A DNA stretch of 51,336 nt, taken from assembly GCF_900167005.1 (NCBI RefSeq), contig NZ_FUXW01000015.1, forward strand, positions 1-51,336. Reading direction: 5' to 3'. The translations under genes and the position numbers were made by a program. Of the stretch, positions 9,701 through 16,779 are shown piece by piece (within the stretch, counting starts at the first letter, position 1; the number at the start of each line of letters is the position of its first letter). This DNA comes from Butyricicoccus pullicaecorum DSM 23266 (lineage in GTDB: Bacteria > Bacillota > Clostridia > Oscillospirales > Butyricicoccaceae). A model generated the notes under the pieces. The model ran no database searches and was not told the origin of the DNA. It saw nothing but the letters and a program-made list of their open reading frames with translations.

Positions 9701-10384
9701 GACGACTACGCAGGCGAAGTGGACGAGGGCAAGCCGGTCGAGCAGACCGCAGCTTCTTCCGAGACCACTCAGACCAGTTCGGCAGCTACGGCTGAGACCA
9801 CCACCGAGACCAAGCCCGAGCAGCCCAAGGAAGCGGGCTGGGATGTGGACGACAGCCACTGGGCAGCCGAGACCATCCGCGCGATGATGGCCGAGGGCGT
9901 GCTCGAAGGCGATGCCGACGGTCGTATCCGTCCGGATGACAAGATCACCCGCGAGGAAATGATCTGGGTCATGAACACTATGCTGGGCATCAAGCCCAAG
10001 GCAGACACCAAGCTGGATGCTGCCGACCGTTCGTCTGAGTGGGCGTATGGCGCACTGGCAGCGGCCAAGGATGCAGGCATCCTGCAGGGCGATGAGTTCG
10101 GTTATCTGTGCGGCAGCGACTACGCGACCCGTGCCGAGATCATCACCATGATCGCACGTGCCTGCAAGGTATCGTCCGACGATCATTCGATACTGGACGG
10201 TTTCACTGACGCAGCAGACATTCCCGATTGGGCAGTCAGCGCGCTGGCAGGCATGGCGGCTCAGGGCAGCCTGAGCGGCTACACCGACGACACCCTCCAG
10301 CCCAACGATCAGATCACCCGCGCAGAGGCATTCAGCCTGCTGTACGAGGCAATCACAGTCGAAGCACCTGCACAGGCAGCATAA
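6740..10384 (+). CDS. Secreted, S-layer-anchored purple-acid-phosphatase-like metallophosphoesterase
   Basis: This is a multidomain surface protein of about 1214 residues. ATG 6740 is preferred over ATG 6728 because AGAAGGG ends directly against 6728. Residues 1-30 form a signal peptide ending AAFA. In order it has a fibronectin-like N-terminal domain of the purple acid phosphatase type (about 35-130) and a calcineurin-like metallophosphatase domain (about 135-335) with SITDTHK, HGGDMVEG, CGNHDFSD, VMHHP and AGHTHSYAR. CARDB-like beta domains (about 390-590) and a LamG-like domain (about 595-850) come next. A beta domain and a Thr/Ser/Glu-rich linker (about 1000-1040) lead to three SLH domains (about 1040-1210). 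It should release phosphate from organic phosphates at the cell surface. It is transcribed alone. Confidence 0.9.
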   Translation: MRARNQHLKRLLSLLLTVVMVLAMIPAAFAADTASGFVIGPYLLAPKTTSMVAVWETSGSEPTTIRFGTDANALGDAVTVERDPEAPAYGGVQTNIYRYKFSELTPGTRYYYEVALANGETSRGTFRTLEENPTEIRYISITDTHKFDTKATFDAAVADYDPAFIIHGGDMVEGTGTQKEQYAFWFNSGEFIHNYPVVYACGNHDFSDYFDMYVIDTQTEEYGSAVAGNISFDYGNVHFDLMDSNPWALFQMNAETSGGKMDAATADKIEKSVQWLKDDLSKNQDKAFRILVMHHPISDPYTKMHIASVAEAGHVDMMLAGHTHSYARAVSDQPTVGAGTIYLTHQDSRAVSAKGSYMTHTIKDGVLTTQNMANGGVVGTTVTAVDKQQLAYSNISIQSGPVPCNSEIEISATITNTGKGMAAAVIPVDDNGTIKYIYGDLESDSGLSTSGEPVRVSSNGVKTLEPGESIELSGTVTLTEIGKHTVKVADVSKDIEVQFRPATFSYTNVRTKLGGGEVSDIGSDILNIKADITNIGNEDGTATATLYVGDEATLSKQYTLKAGEVKTCEFTYQFEQAGEFSVRIGDSAPETVYIEGSIQGMPMVVDQSGKGNNGYLHGAPTIGTDDKGNGTIILDGDKDYVEIPDNQNFTIDNGITGMVWAKLPVSEGTGINTLTPNGRDHNPLMTKGVSIGWGTNYLYRMAVRATGKVTVGIGFNNDNGEFFWNDDDADPNAGIKKGEWVQYVGGFDRTTGGDSYQNKYNSGHIDAPAFDSEIKNWPGASTYIGFSYTGALLTNRGRGVDRTMLAGEVSQARMYQSKLTEAEVAAVADAPSAAGPKSDDLVLWLNFDPKNIVQTGTHTTEWAEISGAPASLAYKAEIPGKSAIQATVEFSKDGKTVSGSKAFNLKTGENTIDLTGAGEGKYVRIVTKFTSNLGTEQTDIPVLYTYTLKAGESTAAWNTYADWAKGTFADGAGHQSSDAYRALSEDFDDYAGEVDEGKPVEQTAASSETTQTSSAATAETTTETKPEQPKEAGWDVDDSHWAAETIRAMMAEGVLEGDADGRIRPDDKITREEMIWVMNTMLGIKPKADTKLDAADRSSEWAYGALAAAKDAGILQGDEFGYLCGSDYATRAEIITMIARACKVSSDDHSILDGFTDAADIPDWAVSALAGMAAQGSLSGYTDDTLQPNDQITRAEAFSLLYEAITVEAPAQAA

Positions 10385-10393
10385 AATAAGAAA

Positions 10394-10419
10394 AGCGTCC
10401 CGTTTGGGACGCTTTTTTT
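10394..10419 (+). terminator. Intrinsic terminator, possibly bidirectional
   Basis: AGCGTCCC (10394-10401) pairs with GGGACGCT (10406-10413) around GTTT and is followed by seven Ts. The convergent gene ends 4 bp further on. On the minus strand the same stem is followed by TTTTCTTATTTT, so it may serve both genes. Confidence 0.85.
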
Positions 10420-10422
10420 CAT

Positions 10423-11727
10423 TTACTTTTTTGCAGGATCGGCCTTGATGCGGTCAACCAGACCGAGAATCAGGTTTTCGACGTAATCCTCACCCAGCGA
10501 GGTGTCGATGCACAGGTGATAGTTTGCCGACGCACCCCAGATGGTGCGGGTGTAGTAGCGATAGTTGTCGGCGCGCTGCTTGTCGGTCTGCTGGATGTGG
10601 TGTCTGGCTGCCTTTTCGTCGGTCAGATGTTCGCGCTGCATGACCGTGCGGATGCGGTAGTCGAGCGGTGCGTGCAGAAAGACGCGGACGCAGCGCGGAT
10701 TGTTCCGCAGCACCCAGTCGGCACAGCGGCCAACGATGACGCTGTTTTTCTGCGCGGCCTCGCGGATGCTCTTGACTTCGGCCTCAAAGATGTTGTCCTT
10801 GGGCGGCTGGTACTGGTCGGAATAGCTGTACATCTCACTTACCAGATCGTAGAGCAGGCTGTGAGACATCTTTTCCTCGGTTTTTGCGATGAATTCGGGC
10901 TGATAACCGGTCGTACCGGCAGCCATCTGGATGAGTTCCTCATCATAGAAGGCAAAGCCCAGACGGTCGGCCAGCTTTTTGGCGATGTCGTGACCGCCGC
11001 TGCCGAACTGACGGCCAACCGCGATGCAGATCGGTTCCTCTGCAGTGGGCTGGGGTGCCTGCTTGGTTTCAGCCGGTGCCGCATCGAACAGCATTTCGGG
11101 CAGGAAGGACAGCTTTTTGCCGATCAGACGGGCGATGAAGCCGACGAGCAGGGCGGCGATGACCGTACCTTCACGCACGCCGTTGAGGTGACCGGTCAGG
11201 ACGATTCCCAGAACGCCCGCGATGACCGCCATGGACACATCGAATGCGACCTTGGTCACGCCAAATTCGGTTTTCCAGCGGAAAACCACCGCGCGGACGA
11301 AGGATTCACCGGGCAGCATGATGACGTTGGCCAGTACCTCCATGTACACGCCGATGCCCAGCACGATACAGCCGACGAGCAGATAGAGAATCTTGAGCAC
11401 ATAGGCTGCGGGCTGGACGAAGAACAGGAGCAGCATGCACAGATCGATAAAATAGCCGAAAACCAGCGAGATCGGAATCTGCAGCAGGTGTTCGGCCTTA
11501 AAATTGCGCCCGAGGATGACGAGCTGGAGCACGATGAGCAGGATGCTGAAAAAGATGGTGAACTGACCCAGAGAGAAGGGAAAGCTCAGACTGAGTACGT
11601 AAGGGATGGACGAGATCGGCGACGTACCAAGGTCGGCCTTGGTGATGAGCGCCACGCCCAGCGAGTTTACGAACAGTCCGAGCAGAAAGACGAGATAGCG
11701 TTTCAACTTATGTTGTGTTTCCTTCAT
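10423..11727 (-). CDS. YczE-type membrane protein fused to a cytidylate-kinase-like domain
   Basis: This is a 434-residue two-domain protein. ATG at 11727 has AGGAGG upstream, whereas the longer frame to 11778 runs through the promoter. Residues 1-200 are a YczE/YitT-like (DUF6198 type) integral membrane domain with about five or six hydrophobic segments. From about 230 to the end it resembles the cytidylate kinase-like family, beginning IAVGRQFGSGGHDIAKKLA, a glycine-rich P-loop-like motif, with a later RCADWVLR segment. The soluble domain probably binds or phosphorylates a nucleotide on the cytoplasmic face. Neither the transport substrate nor kinase activity is established. The PadR gene lies upstream on the same strand, and a PadR-type operator overlaps this gene's -35 box. 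Confidence 0.82.
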   Translation of the reverse strand: MKETQHKLKRYLVFLLGLFVNSLGVALITKADLGTSPISSIPYVLSLSFPFSLGQFTIFFSILLIVLQLVILGRNFKAEHLLQIPISLVFGYFIDLCMLLLFFVQPAAYVLKILYLLVGCIVLGIGVYMEVLANVIMLPGESFVRAVVFRWKTEFGVTKVAFDVSMAVIAGVLGIVLTGHLNGVREGTVIAALLVGFIARLIGKKLSFLPEMLFDAAPAETKQAPQPTAEEPICIAVGRQFGSGGHDIAKKLADRLGFAFYDEELIQMAAGTTGYQPEFIAKTEEKMSHSLLYDLVSEMYSYSDQYQPPKDNIFEAEVKSIREAAQKNSVIVGRCADWVLRNNPRCVRVFLHAPLDYRIRTVMQREHLTDEKAARHHIQQTDKQRADNYRYYTRTIWGASANYHLCIDTSLGEDYVENLILGLVDRIKADPAKK

Positions 11728-11754
11728 GCAGATACCTCCTATTTTACCATTTCT

Positions 11755-11795
11755 ATGATAGCATCCCAAAAATAACATGTCAATTATTACATGTT
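11755..11795 (-). promoter_or_regulatory. Promoter with overlapping PadR-type operator
   Basis: On the minus strand TTGACA (11778-11783) and TATCAT (11755-11760) are separated by 17 bp. Across the -35 box lies the inverted repeat AACATGT-N8-ACATGTT (11774-11795). Its core ATGT-N8-ACAT is the classic operator shape of PadR-family repressors, and a PadR gene is the next gene. This strongly suggests direct repression of the membrane/kinase fusion gene. Confidence 0.75.
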
Positions 11796-11814
11796 TAAGG
11801 CATCACCCGTGAAC

Positions 11815-11849
11815 GCAAAAAAATCCCCCGACCGAGATACGGTCAGGGG
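11815..11849 (-). terminator. Intrinsic terminator of the padR-family gene
   Basis: On the minus strand a stem pairing CCCC and GACC with GGTC and GGGG, with one C-A mismatch (11825-11833 with 11841-11849), is followed by ATTTTTTT. It separates the PadR transcript from the downstream fusion gene. Confidence 0.75.
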
Positions 11850-11856
11850 AAAAAGG

Positions 11857-12399
11857 TCACGTGCGGGCGCGGCACAGGTCAATGCAGGTTTCCAGCCAGT
11901 CGCAGCTGGCCTCCTCGCGCTTGATCGCGCCGAGCAGCACCATATAATCGCAGAATGCGCAGTCGTCGGCAGGCGGAATGCCGTCGAACTTGTTCAGATC
12001 GTCGTGCAGCTGGGCCAGCCGCTCGGTGTGCGCCTCAAGTTCGGCGCCCAGCAGCGCAAGCCGCTGCTCGGACGGGATACTGTCCGAGAAAAACAGCTGC
12101 AAGCGGAATTCATCCTTGGGCACACCACGCGGCTTGTGGCGGGTCAGTTCCCAGGTGTGGAACGCCTCCCGACCGGCCGGGGTGATGGAATAGAGCTTTT
12201 TTTGCAGCACATTGCCCGCAATCTCGATTTCGTACTCGACCAGACCGGCTTCGGTCAGACTTTTGAGTTCGGGGTAGATCTGGCTGTGCTTGGCGTTCCA
12301 GAACTCGAAGAGACTGGTGTCGCACGCGCGGCTGATATCATATCCGGTCATTTTTTGGCGGTTGAGCAATCCAAGGATCGCGTATTTCAAAACTCCCAT
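11857..12399 (-). CDS. PadR-family transcriptional regulator
   Basis: This 180-residue regulator has an N-terminal winged helix (about 1-80) with the family signature YAILGLLNRQKMTGYDI, then HSQIYPELKSL and GLVEYEIE. The C-terminal half is the helical dimerisation region of long PadR proteins (Vir_act_alpha_C-like). PadR proteins usually repress a neighbouring membrane protein or detoxification gene and are released by small phenolics or drugs. Here the likely target is the fusion gene at 10423-11727. A possible own promoter on the minus strand is TTGCGT-N16-TACACT upstream of 12400. The ligand is unknown. Confidence 0.9.
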   Translation of the reverse strand: MGVLKYAILGLLNRQKMTGYDISRACDTSLFEFWNAKHSQIYPELKSLTEAGLVEYEIEIAGNVLQKKLYSITPAGREAFHTWELTRHKPRGVPKDEFRLQLFFSDSIPSEQRLALLGAELEAHTERLAQLHDDLNKFDGIPPADDCAFCDYMVLLGAIKREEASCDWLETCIDLCRART

Positions 12400-12480
12400 G
12401 CAGATGCCTTTCTAAAACAAATCTTGATGAATACAGTGTAGCATATTTGCGCATAAACGCAAGCCCCGGACGGACAGAAG

Positions 12481-12511
12481 AAAAGTCCCGTATCTGTGAT
12501 ACGGGACTTTT
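12481..12511. terminator. Perfect 14-bp terminator hairpin after the alcohol dehydrogenase gene
   Basis: AAAAGTCCCGTATC (12481-12494) pairs with GATACGGGACTTTT (12498-12511) around TGT. T runs flank both strands, so it can work in either direction. Its natural client is the minus-strand dehydrogenase ending at 12531. Confidence 0.85.
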
Positions 12512-12530
12512 TTGCCGATCAAAAGAAATC

Positions 12531-13721
12531 TTAGAAATCGACCTCGGTGTCGTAGAAGCAGCACTTGAGCAGCTTTGCCATCTGCTCGGGGTCGATCGAA
12601 CGCGGGTTGGAACCGGTGCAGGCGTCGCCGACAGCCAGCTCAGCAACCGACGGCAGCTTGTCGAGGAATTCCTGCTCGTCGATGATGCCGCCCTCGTAGT
12701 CCTTGATGCAGGTCGGGATATCCAGTGCGCGGTTCATCTCCTGGATGTGCGCGATCAGTGCGTCAACCAGCTCGTCGGTGGTGGTGCCGGCCAGACCCAG
12801 GAACTTCGCGATCTTTGCATAACGCTCAGCTGCAGCGGGCTCCTTGGCGTTGAAGCGGATGACCTTGGGCAGGTACATTGCGTTTGCACAGCCGTGAACG
12901 ATGTGGCCGCCGGTGTAAGCTGCGCCGGTCTTGTGTGCCATAGAGTGCACGATGCCGAGCAGCGCGTTGGAGAATGCCATACCAGCCAGGCACTGTGCAT
13001 TGTGCATGCGAGCGCGCGCTGCCATATCGCCGTTGTAGGACGGGATCAGGTCAGCGCTGATCATCTCGATGGCGTGCAGCGCCAGCGGGTCGGTGTAATC
13101 GCAGTGCAGGGTGGATACATAAGCCTCGATTGCGTGGGTCATTGCATCCATACCGGTGTGTGCGGTCAGCTTCTTGGGCATGGTCTCAGCCAGCGAGGGA
13201 TCGACGATTGCAACATCGGGGGTGATGTTGAAGTCAGCGAGCGGATACTTGATGCCCTTCTCGTAGTCGGTGATAACCGAGAATGCGGTGACTTCGGTTG
13301 CGGTGCCCGAGGTGGACGGAATTGCGCAGAACTTTGCCTTGGTGCGCAGGGTGGGGAAGTTGAAGGGGATGCACAGATCCTCGAAGGTCACATCGGGGTA
13401 TTCATAGAATGCCCACATTGCCTTTGCAGCATCGATCGGAGAACCGCCGCCGATGGAAACGATCCAGTCGGGCTGGAACTCGCGCATGACAGCTGCACCC
13501 TTCATAACGGTCTCAACCGAGGGATCGGGCTCAACGCCTTCGAACAGCTTGACTTCCATGCCTGCTTCCTTGAGGTAAGCTTCTACCTTGTCGAGGAAGC
13601 CGAAGCGCTTCATGGAACCGCCGCCAACAACAACGACAGCGCGCTTACCGGTCAGGGTTTTGAGCGCTTCCAGCGCATTTTCTCCGTGATAAAGGTCTCT
13701 GGGTAATGTAAATCTGGACAT
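12531..13721 (-). CDS. Iron-containing alcohol dehydrogenase
   Basis: This 396-residue group III (Fe-dependent) alcohol dehydrogenase interconverts an alcohol and an aldehyde with NAD(P)H in the cytoplasm. The N-terminal nucleotide-binding half contains VVVGGGSMK and SIGGGSPIDAAK. The C-terminal helical half carries the metal ligands in DAMTHAIEAYVS and in HSMAHKTG...HIVHG. The length is typical of 1,3-propanediol or butanol dehydrogenases. It is transcribed alone from a promoter at 13780-13808 and ends at the hairpin near 12500. The AraC-type gene upstream on the same strand may regulate it, but nothing in the sequence proves that. The substrate cannot be assigned. Confidence 0.93.
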   Translation of the reverse strand: MSRFTLPRDLYHGENALEALKTLTGKRAVVVVGGGSMKRFGFLDKVEAYLKEAGMEVKLFEGVEPDPSVETVMKGAAVMREFQPDWIVSIGGGSPIDAAKAMWAFYEYPDVTFEDLCIPFNFPTLRTKAKFCAIPSTSGTATEVTAFSVITDYEKGIKYPLADFNITPDVAIVDPSLAETMPKKLTAHTGMDAMTHAIEAYVSTLHCDYTDPLALHAIEMISADLIPSYNGDMAARARMHNAQCLAGMAFSNALLGIVHSMAHKTGAAYTGGHIVHGCANAMYLPKVIRFNAKEPAAAERYAKIAKFLGLAGTTTDELVDALIAHIQEMNRALDIPTCIKDYEGGIIDEQEFLDKLPSVAELAVGDACTGSNPRSIDPEQMAKLLKCCFYDTEVDF

Positions 13722-13779
13722 AAGTCACAACACTCCTGCTCAAATTGATCGCACTTTTGTGCGTTTATGCTACGAGCCT

Positions 13780-13808
13780 ATTATAGTATAAGGTGCCCGC
13801 GAATGCAA
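13780..13808 (-). promoter_or_regulatory. Sigma-A-type promoter of the alcohol dehydrogenase gene
   Basis: On the minus strand TTGCAT (13803-13808) and TATAAT (13780-13785) are separated by 17 bp. A small hairpin, CGCAC-TTTT-GTGCG, lies in the 5' leader at 13750-13763. Confidence 0.75.
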
Positions 13809-13921
13809 TGCTTTTTTGCACGTTGCACAGTGCGGGACGAAAGGCGCGGATAAGGTTGGACAATCTTGCGCTCTCAGGCGTGTGCCGCGGAAAGCGACCG
13901 TTTCCGGTTAGAGATTCTTGC

Positions 13922-14797
13922 TCACTCGTCCGAGCCGGTGCGGTATTCGCGGTAAAATTTGGGCGACATGCCGACGTATTTGGTGAAAATACGGGAGAAG
14001 TAAGCCGAATCTTCAAAGCCGACTTCGCGGGCAATCTGGGTAATACTGTCCGAGGAGCAAGACAGACGATCCTGCGCTTCTCCGATTCTGCGGCGCAGAA
14101 TATACTGCTTGAGCGTGTAACCGGTGTGCTGCTTGAAGACGTGCGCGAGGTGGTAGGGACTGACAAAAAAGAGTTTTCCCAGCTGCTCGATGGTCAGATC
14201 CTGCTGATAGTGCGTATAGATGTAGGCTTCGACCTGTGCGCACAGTTCATTTTGCTGGCTGATGTTCTCGGTGCCGTATTCGCGAATCATCTGCTCGGTC
14301 AGTTTGAGCACCGACAGCATGAGCTGCTGGCAGATGTGCAGGTACAAAGGCGCCTGCTGGTCGGCCTGCCGCAGGATGATCTGCAAGAGGGCGGAGAGGT
14401 CGTCAAACTGTGCCGGACGGTGGAAAATCGGGGTTTTATTGTGCGCGATGATGTGGTTGGGCGGCAGATCGGGCAGCTGTAAACCCTTGATGCCCAGGCA
14501 GATGGTCTGGTAGGTTTCGTGGGTTTTGGGGAACTCGTCGTGTACCACACCGCCGTTGCACAGAATCACGTCACCGGCACGAATGGGGTAGCGCTGAGCG
14601 CCGATCGAGTAATGCCCGGAGCCTGCGAGCAGCAGCAAAATCTCGGTGATATCGGCGTGACAGTGCATGATTTGCTGGTATCCGTTGGTCCAATCCTGGT
14701 AGCTGATGCGGTAAAGACTGGGCTGACCGGGGAATAAGGTCTGTACCTCCTGTGGGAAAAAGATAACCTGATGATTGGAGGAATGGGTCGATTTCAT
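13922..14797 (-). CDS. AraC-family transcriptional regulator
   Basis: This 291-residue regulator starts at ATG 14797, with GGAG ten bases upstream; the 31 extra codons of the longer frame lack a ribosome site and are rejected. The N-terminal cupin-like sensor domain (about 25-140) includes HCHADITEILLLLAGSG. The C-terminal double helix-turn-helix domain (about 190-291) includes LTIEQLGKLFFVSPYHLAHVF and AREVGFEDSAYFSRIF. It is divergent from the YczE-type gene at 14956 and upstream of the alcohol dehydrogenase gene, so either may be its target. The ligand is unknown. Confidence 0.92.
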   Translation of the reverse strand: MKSTHSSNHQVIFFPQEVQTLFPGQPSLYRISYQDWTNGYQQIMHCHADITEILLLLAGSGHYSIGAQRYPIRAGDVILCNGGVVHDEFPKTHETYQTICLGIKGLQLPDLPPNHIIAHNKTPIFHRPAQFDDLSALLQIILRQADQQAPLYLHICQQLMLSVLKLTEQMIREYGTENISQQNELCAQVEAYIYTHYQQDLTIEQLGKLFFVSPYHLAHVFKQHTGYTLKQYILRRRIGEAQDRLSCSSDSITQIAREVGFEDSAYFSRIFTKYVGMSPKFYREYRTGSDE

Positions 14798-14955
14798 GTT
14801 GTGAGAGCTCCTTTTTGCATGGTAAAAAGCAGGTCGACGGAACCGCAAGAAAATCCATGTGGAAACATGGCATTTTTTCGTTCCGCACAAGAAAGTGTAT
14901 GTTCATTGTAACACAGCTTTTGTAAGATAGACACTGCAAAAAGGAGTGAGGACAG

Positions 14956-15594
14956 ATGAAATTTACAAAGCTCAATCTATACAGAACCTTGCTCATGTGC
15001 GCAGGGTTCATGGTTGCAGCCTTCGGCAGTGCGCTGTATGTGTACAGCGGACTGGGCGCAGACGCGTTTAACCTGATGGTACAGGGCGTGTCGGGCGTGC
15101 TGGGGCTGGCGATCGGTACGACGAGCAGCCTGATTCAGTTTATATTCCTGGCGCTGCTGATTTTTGTCAGCCGCCCGCTCATCGGAATCGGTACCTTTGG
15201 CGGTACGGTTCTGATCGGCATGGTGATGAACCTGTGCGAAATTTTCTTGCAGCCGCAGCTGGCGCATGCCGGTTTGCTCATGCGTGTGCTGTGCGTCATG
15301 CTTGCGCCGATCATCGTCGGTACCGGCGTTGCCATGGTCAACCTTGCCAGCATGGGCATGGCGCCCAATGATATCCTTTCGGTCTGGCTGTTCACCCGAC
15401 AGAAAAAACTGCCCTACCGCGCTGTCCGCATCATCTATGACGTGGTACAGCTGGCCATCGGTCTGGCGCTCGGCGGCGTGGTTGGCATCGGTACGGTGCT
15501 GTCGGCTGTGCTGACCGGCCCTGCGATTCAGGCGGCATCCGGAGTGCTCGAAAAGCTCACGCCCCAGCAGATGCAGACCGTATCGCTCAAATAA
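14956..15594 (+). CDS. YczE/YitT-type integral membrane protein
   Basis: This 212-residue hydrophobic protein has about five membrane segments. It contains the family-like stretches FMVAAFGSALYVYSGLGAD near the N-terminus and VGTGVAMVNLASMGMAPND in the middle. It starts behind AAAAAGGAGTGAG. It resembles the membrane half of the fusion protein at 10423-11727 but lacks the kinase-like domain. It is divergent from the AraC gene, with a 158-bp shared regulatory gap, and ends in a strong hairpin. Transport activity is suspected for this family, but no substrate is known to me. Confidence 0.82.
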   Translation: MKFTKLNLYRTLLMCAGFMVAAFGSALYVYSGLGADAFNLMVQGVSGVLGLAIGTTSSLIQFIFLALLIFVSRPLIGIGTFGGTVLIGMVMNLCEIFLQPQLAHAGLLMRVLCVMLAPIIVGTGVAMVNLASMGMAPNDILSVWLFTRQKKLPYRAVRIIYDVVQLAIGLALGGVVGIGTVLSAVLTGPAIQAASGVLEKLTPQQMQTVSLK

Positions 15595-15630
15595 ATATTG
15601 CCCACATCCTATTTCTACTACATATGATGG

Positions 15631-15666
15631 ACACCCCGCTTGTTGACTCTCTCAAGCGGGGTGTTT
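15631..15666 (+). terminator. Hairpin terminator after the YczE-type gene
   Basis: ACACCCCGCTTG (15631-15642) pairs perfectly with CAAGCGGGGTGT (15653-15664). The T run after it is short (TTATCGTT), so termination may be incomplete. Confidence 0.6.
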
Positions 15667-15677
15667 ATCGTTCTGCG

Positions 15678-15710
15678 CAAAAAAATACCCTGTATCAAAA
15701 GGATACAGGG
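15678..15710 (-). terminator. Intrinsic terminator of the iclR-family gene
   Basis: CCCTGTATC (15688-15696) pairs with GATACAGGG (15702-15710). On the minus strand the stem is followed by TATTTTTTT. It lies about 90 bp beyond the stop codon. Confidence 0.8.
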
Positions 15711-15798
15711 GATTTAGGATGCAGGGAAAGCGTGTGTGACAGGAAAGCAGGCTGACGCACGACACGAAAATTGGCAGATACCTATTATATATAAGGTG

Positions 15799-16563
15799 TT
15801 AAATGCCGAAGTTTTGCATTTCCGCCAGCTGCTCCATCTTGGTCTTTGCCTCTTGCAGGCTGTGGTAGATGAGCGAAATCTTCTTGGGCTCGCAGCGGAA
15901 GAGCGGGACGGATACGCTGAGTGCAGCAAAAACCTTGCCGCCGCGGCACAGCGGGAGTGCCCAGCAGGCCAGCTGCGGGGTGGATTCCTCGCGCTCGGTA
16001 GCGATATCGCCGCGGCGGATGGCATCCAGCTCGTCCAGCAGAACGTCCATATTGGTGATGGTGTGGTCGGTCAGACGGGGCAGACCGTCCGGGTACAGGG
16101 CACGCACTTCGCTGTTGCTCAGTCCGCTCAGCAGCGCCTTGCCGATCGCGGTCGCGTTTGCGGGCAGGCGGTTGCCGACCTTGGAAATCATGCGGATCGC
16201 CTCGGGAGAGTCCTCCTTGGCGATGTACAGAACGTTGCCCTGATCGAGAACGCCGAACTGGCAGGTCTCCTGGCAGGTTGCAACGACCTTTTTGATGACA
16301 TCAATAAATGCGGCCATACCGCTGTTTGCGGCGTAGGCCGTTCCGAGAACCATCGAGCTCGGGCCGATTGTGTAGCGGGTGGTTCCGAAATGCTGCTGTA
16401 AATACTGTCGTTCCTCCAAGGTGTGAACGATCGGGAACAGGCTGCTCTTGGGTGCACCCAGTGCCTGCGCCAGTTCGGTCAGCGTCATACCGTCAGAAGA
16501 AGCGGATAAACACTCCAGAATATCCAATACCCGAGCTGTGGCACGATGCAGCTCTTGCGCCAT
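15799..16563 (-). CDS. IclR-family transcriptional regulator
   Basis: This 254-residue regulator starts at ATG 16563; the longer frame begins at a start with no ribosome site. The N-terminal winged helix (about 5-70) includes ARVLDILECLSAS and TLTELAQALGAPKSSLF. The C-terminal GAF-like effector domain (about 80-250) includes LPANATAIGKALLSGL, typical of IclR proteins that bind small acids. It is transcribed divergently from the kdgT-like operon. IclR proteins commonly control sugar-acid catabolism, so it is the probable regulator of 17277-20654. Confidence 0.92.
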   Translation of the reverse strand: MAQELHRATARVLDILECLSASSDGMTLTELAQALGAPKSSLFPIVHTLEERQYLQQHFGTTRYTIGPSSMVLGTAYAANSGMAAFIDVIKKVVATCQETCQFGVLDQGNVLYIAKEDSPEAIRMISKVGNRLPANATAIGKALLSGLSNSEVRALYPDGLPRLTDHTITNMDVLLDELDAIRRGDIATEREESTPQLACWALPLCRGGKVFAALSVSVPLFRCEPKKISLIYHSLQEAKTKMEQLAEMQNFGI

Positions 16564-16612
16564 TATCACATTTCCCCTTCCAAAAAATAACATGGTATTA
16601 TTACTGTCTTAT

Positions 16613-16641
16613 ATTTTATCAAACATTGTTTCTTTTTGCAA
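16613..16641 (-). promoter_or_regulatory. Promoter of the iclR-family gene
   Basis: On the minus strand TTGCAA (16636-16641) and TAAAAT (16613-16618) are separated by 17 bp, about 50 bp upstream of the start codon. Confidence 0.6.
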
Positions 16642-16744
16642 TCAATCATGTGAAATTGTCCAACATATGACAAATTTTATATCGGGATATCACAGCGTCT
16701 CTGTTCATTTTTCATATGCACGGTTCTGCATCACAAATTATGGT

Positions 16745-16773
16745 TTGAAAACCGAACAGCTTTGTGTTATAAT
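16745..16773 (+). promoter_or_regulatory. Near-consensus promoter of the kdgT-like operon
   Basis: TTGAAA (16745-16750) and TATAAT (16768-16773) are separated by exactly 17 bp. The first gene of the operon begins 500 bp further on, so the transcript carries an unusually long 5' leader. Confidence 0.8.
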
Positions 16774-16779
16774 AAATCC

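Noticed and set aside
6713-10186. 1157-codon open frame on the minus strand
   Set aside because: It lies wholly antisense to the phosphoesterase gene, whose domains and signal peptide are clear. The frame is low-complexity Leu/Ala/Val-rich and has no ribosome site or domain; it comes from the codon bias of the GC-rich gene.
10516-13706. Long plus-strand frames opposite the membrane/kinase fusion and alcohol dehydrogenase genes
   Set aside because: They are antisense shadows of well-recognised genes, rich in charged residues and histidine, and have no promoter or ribosome site.
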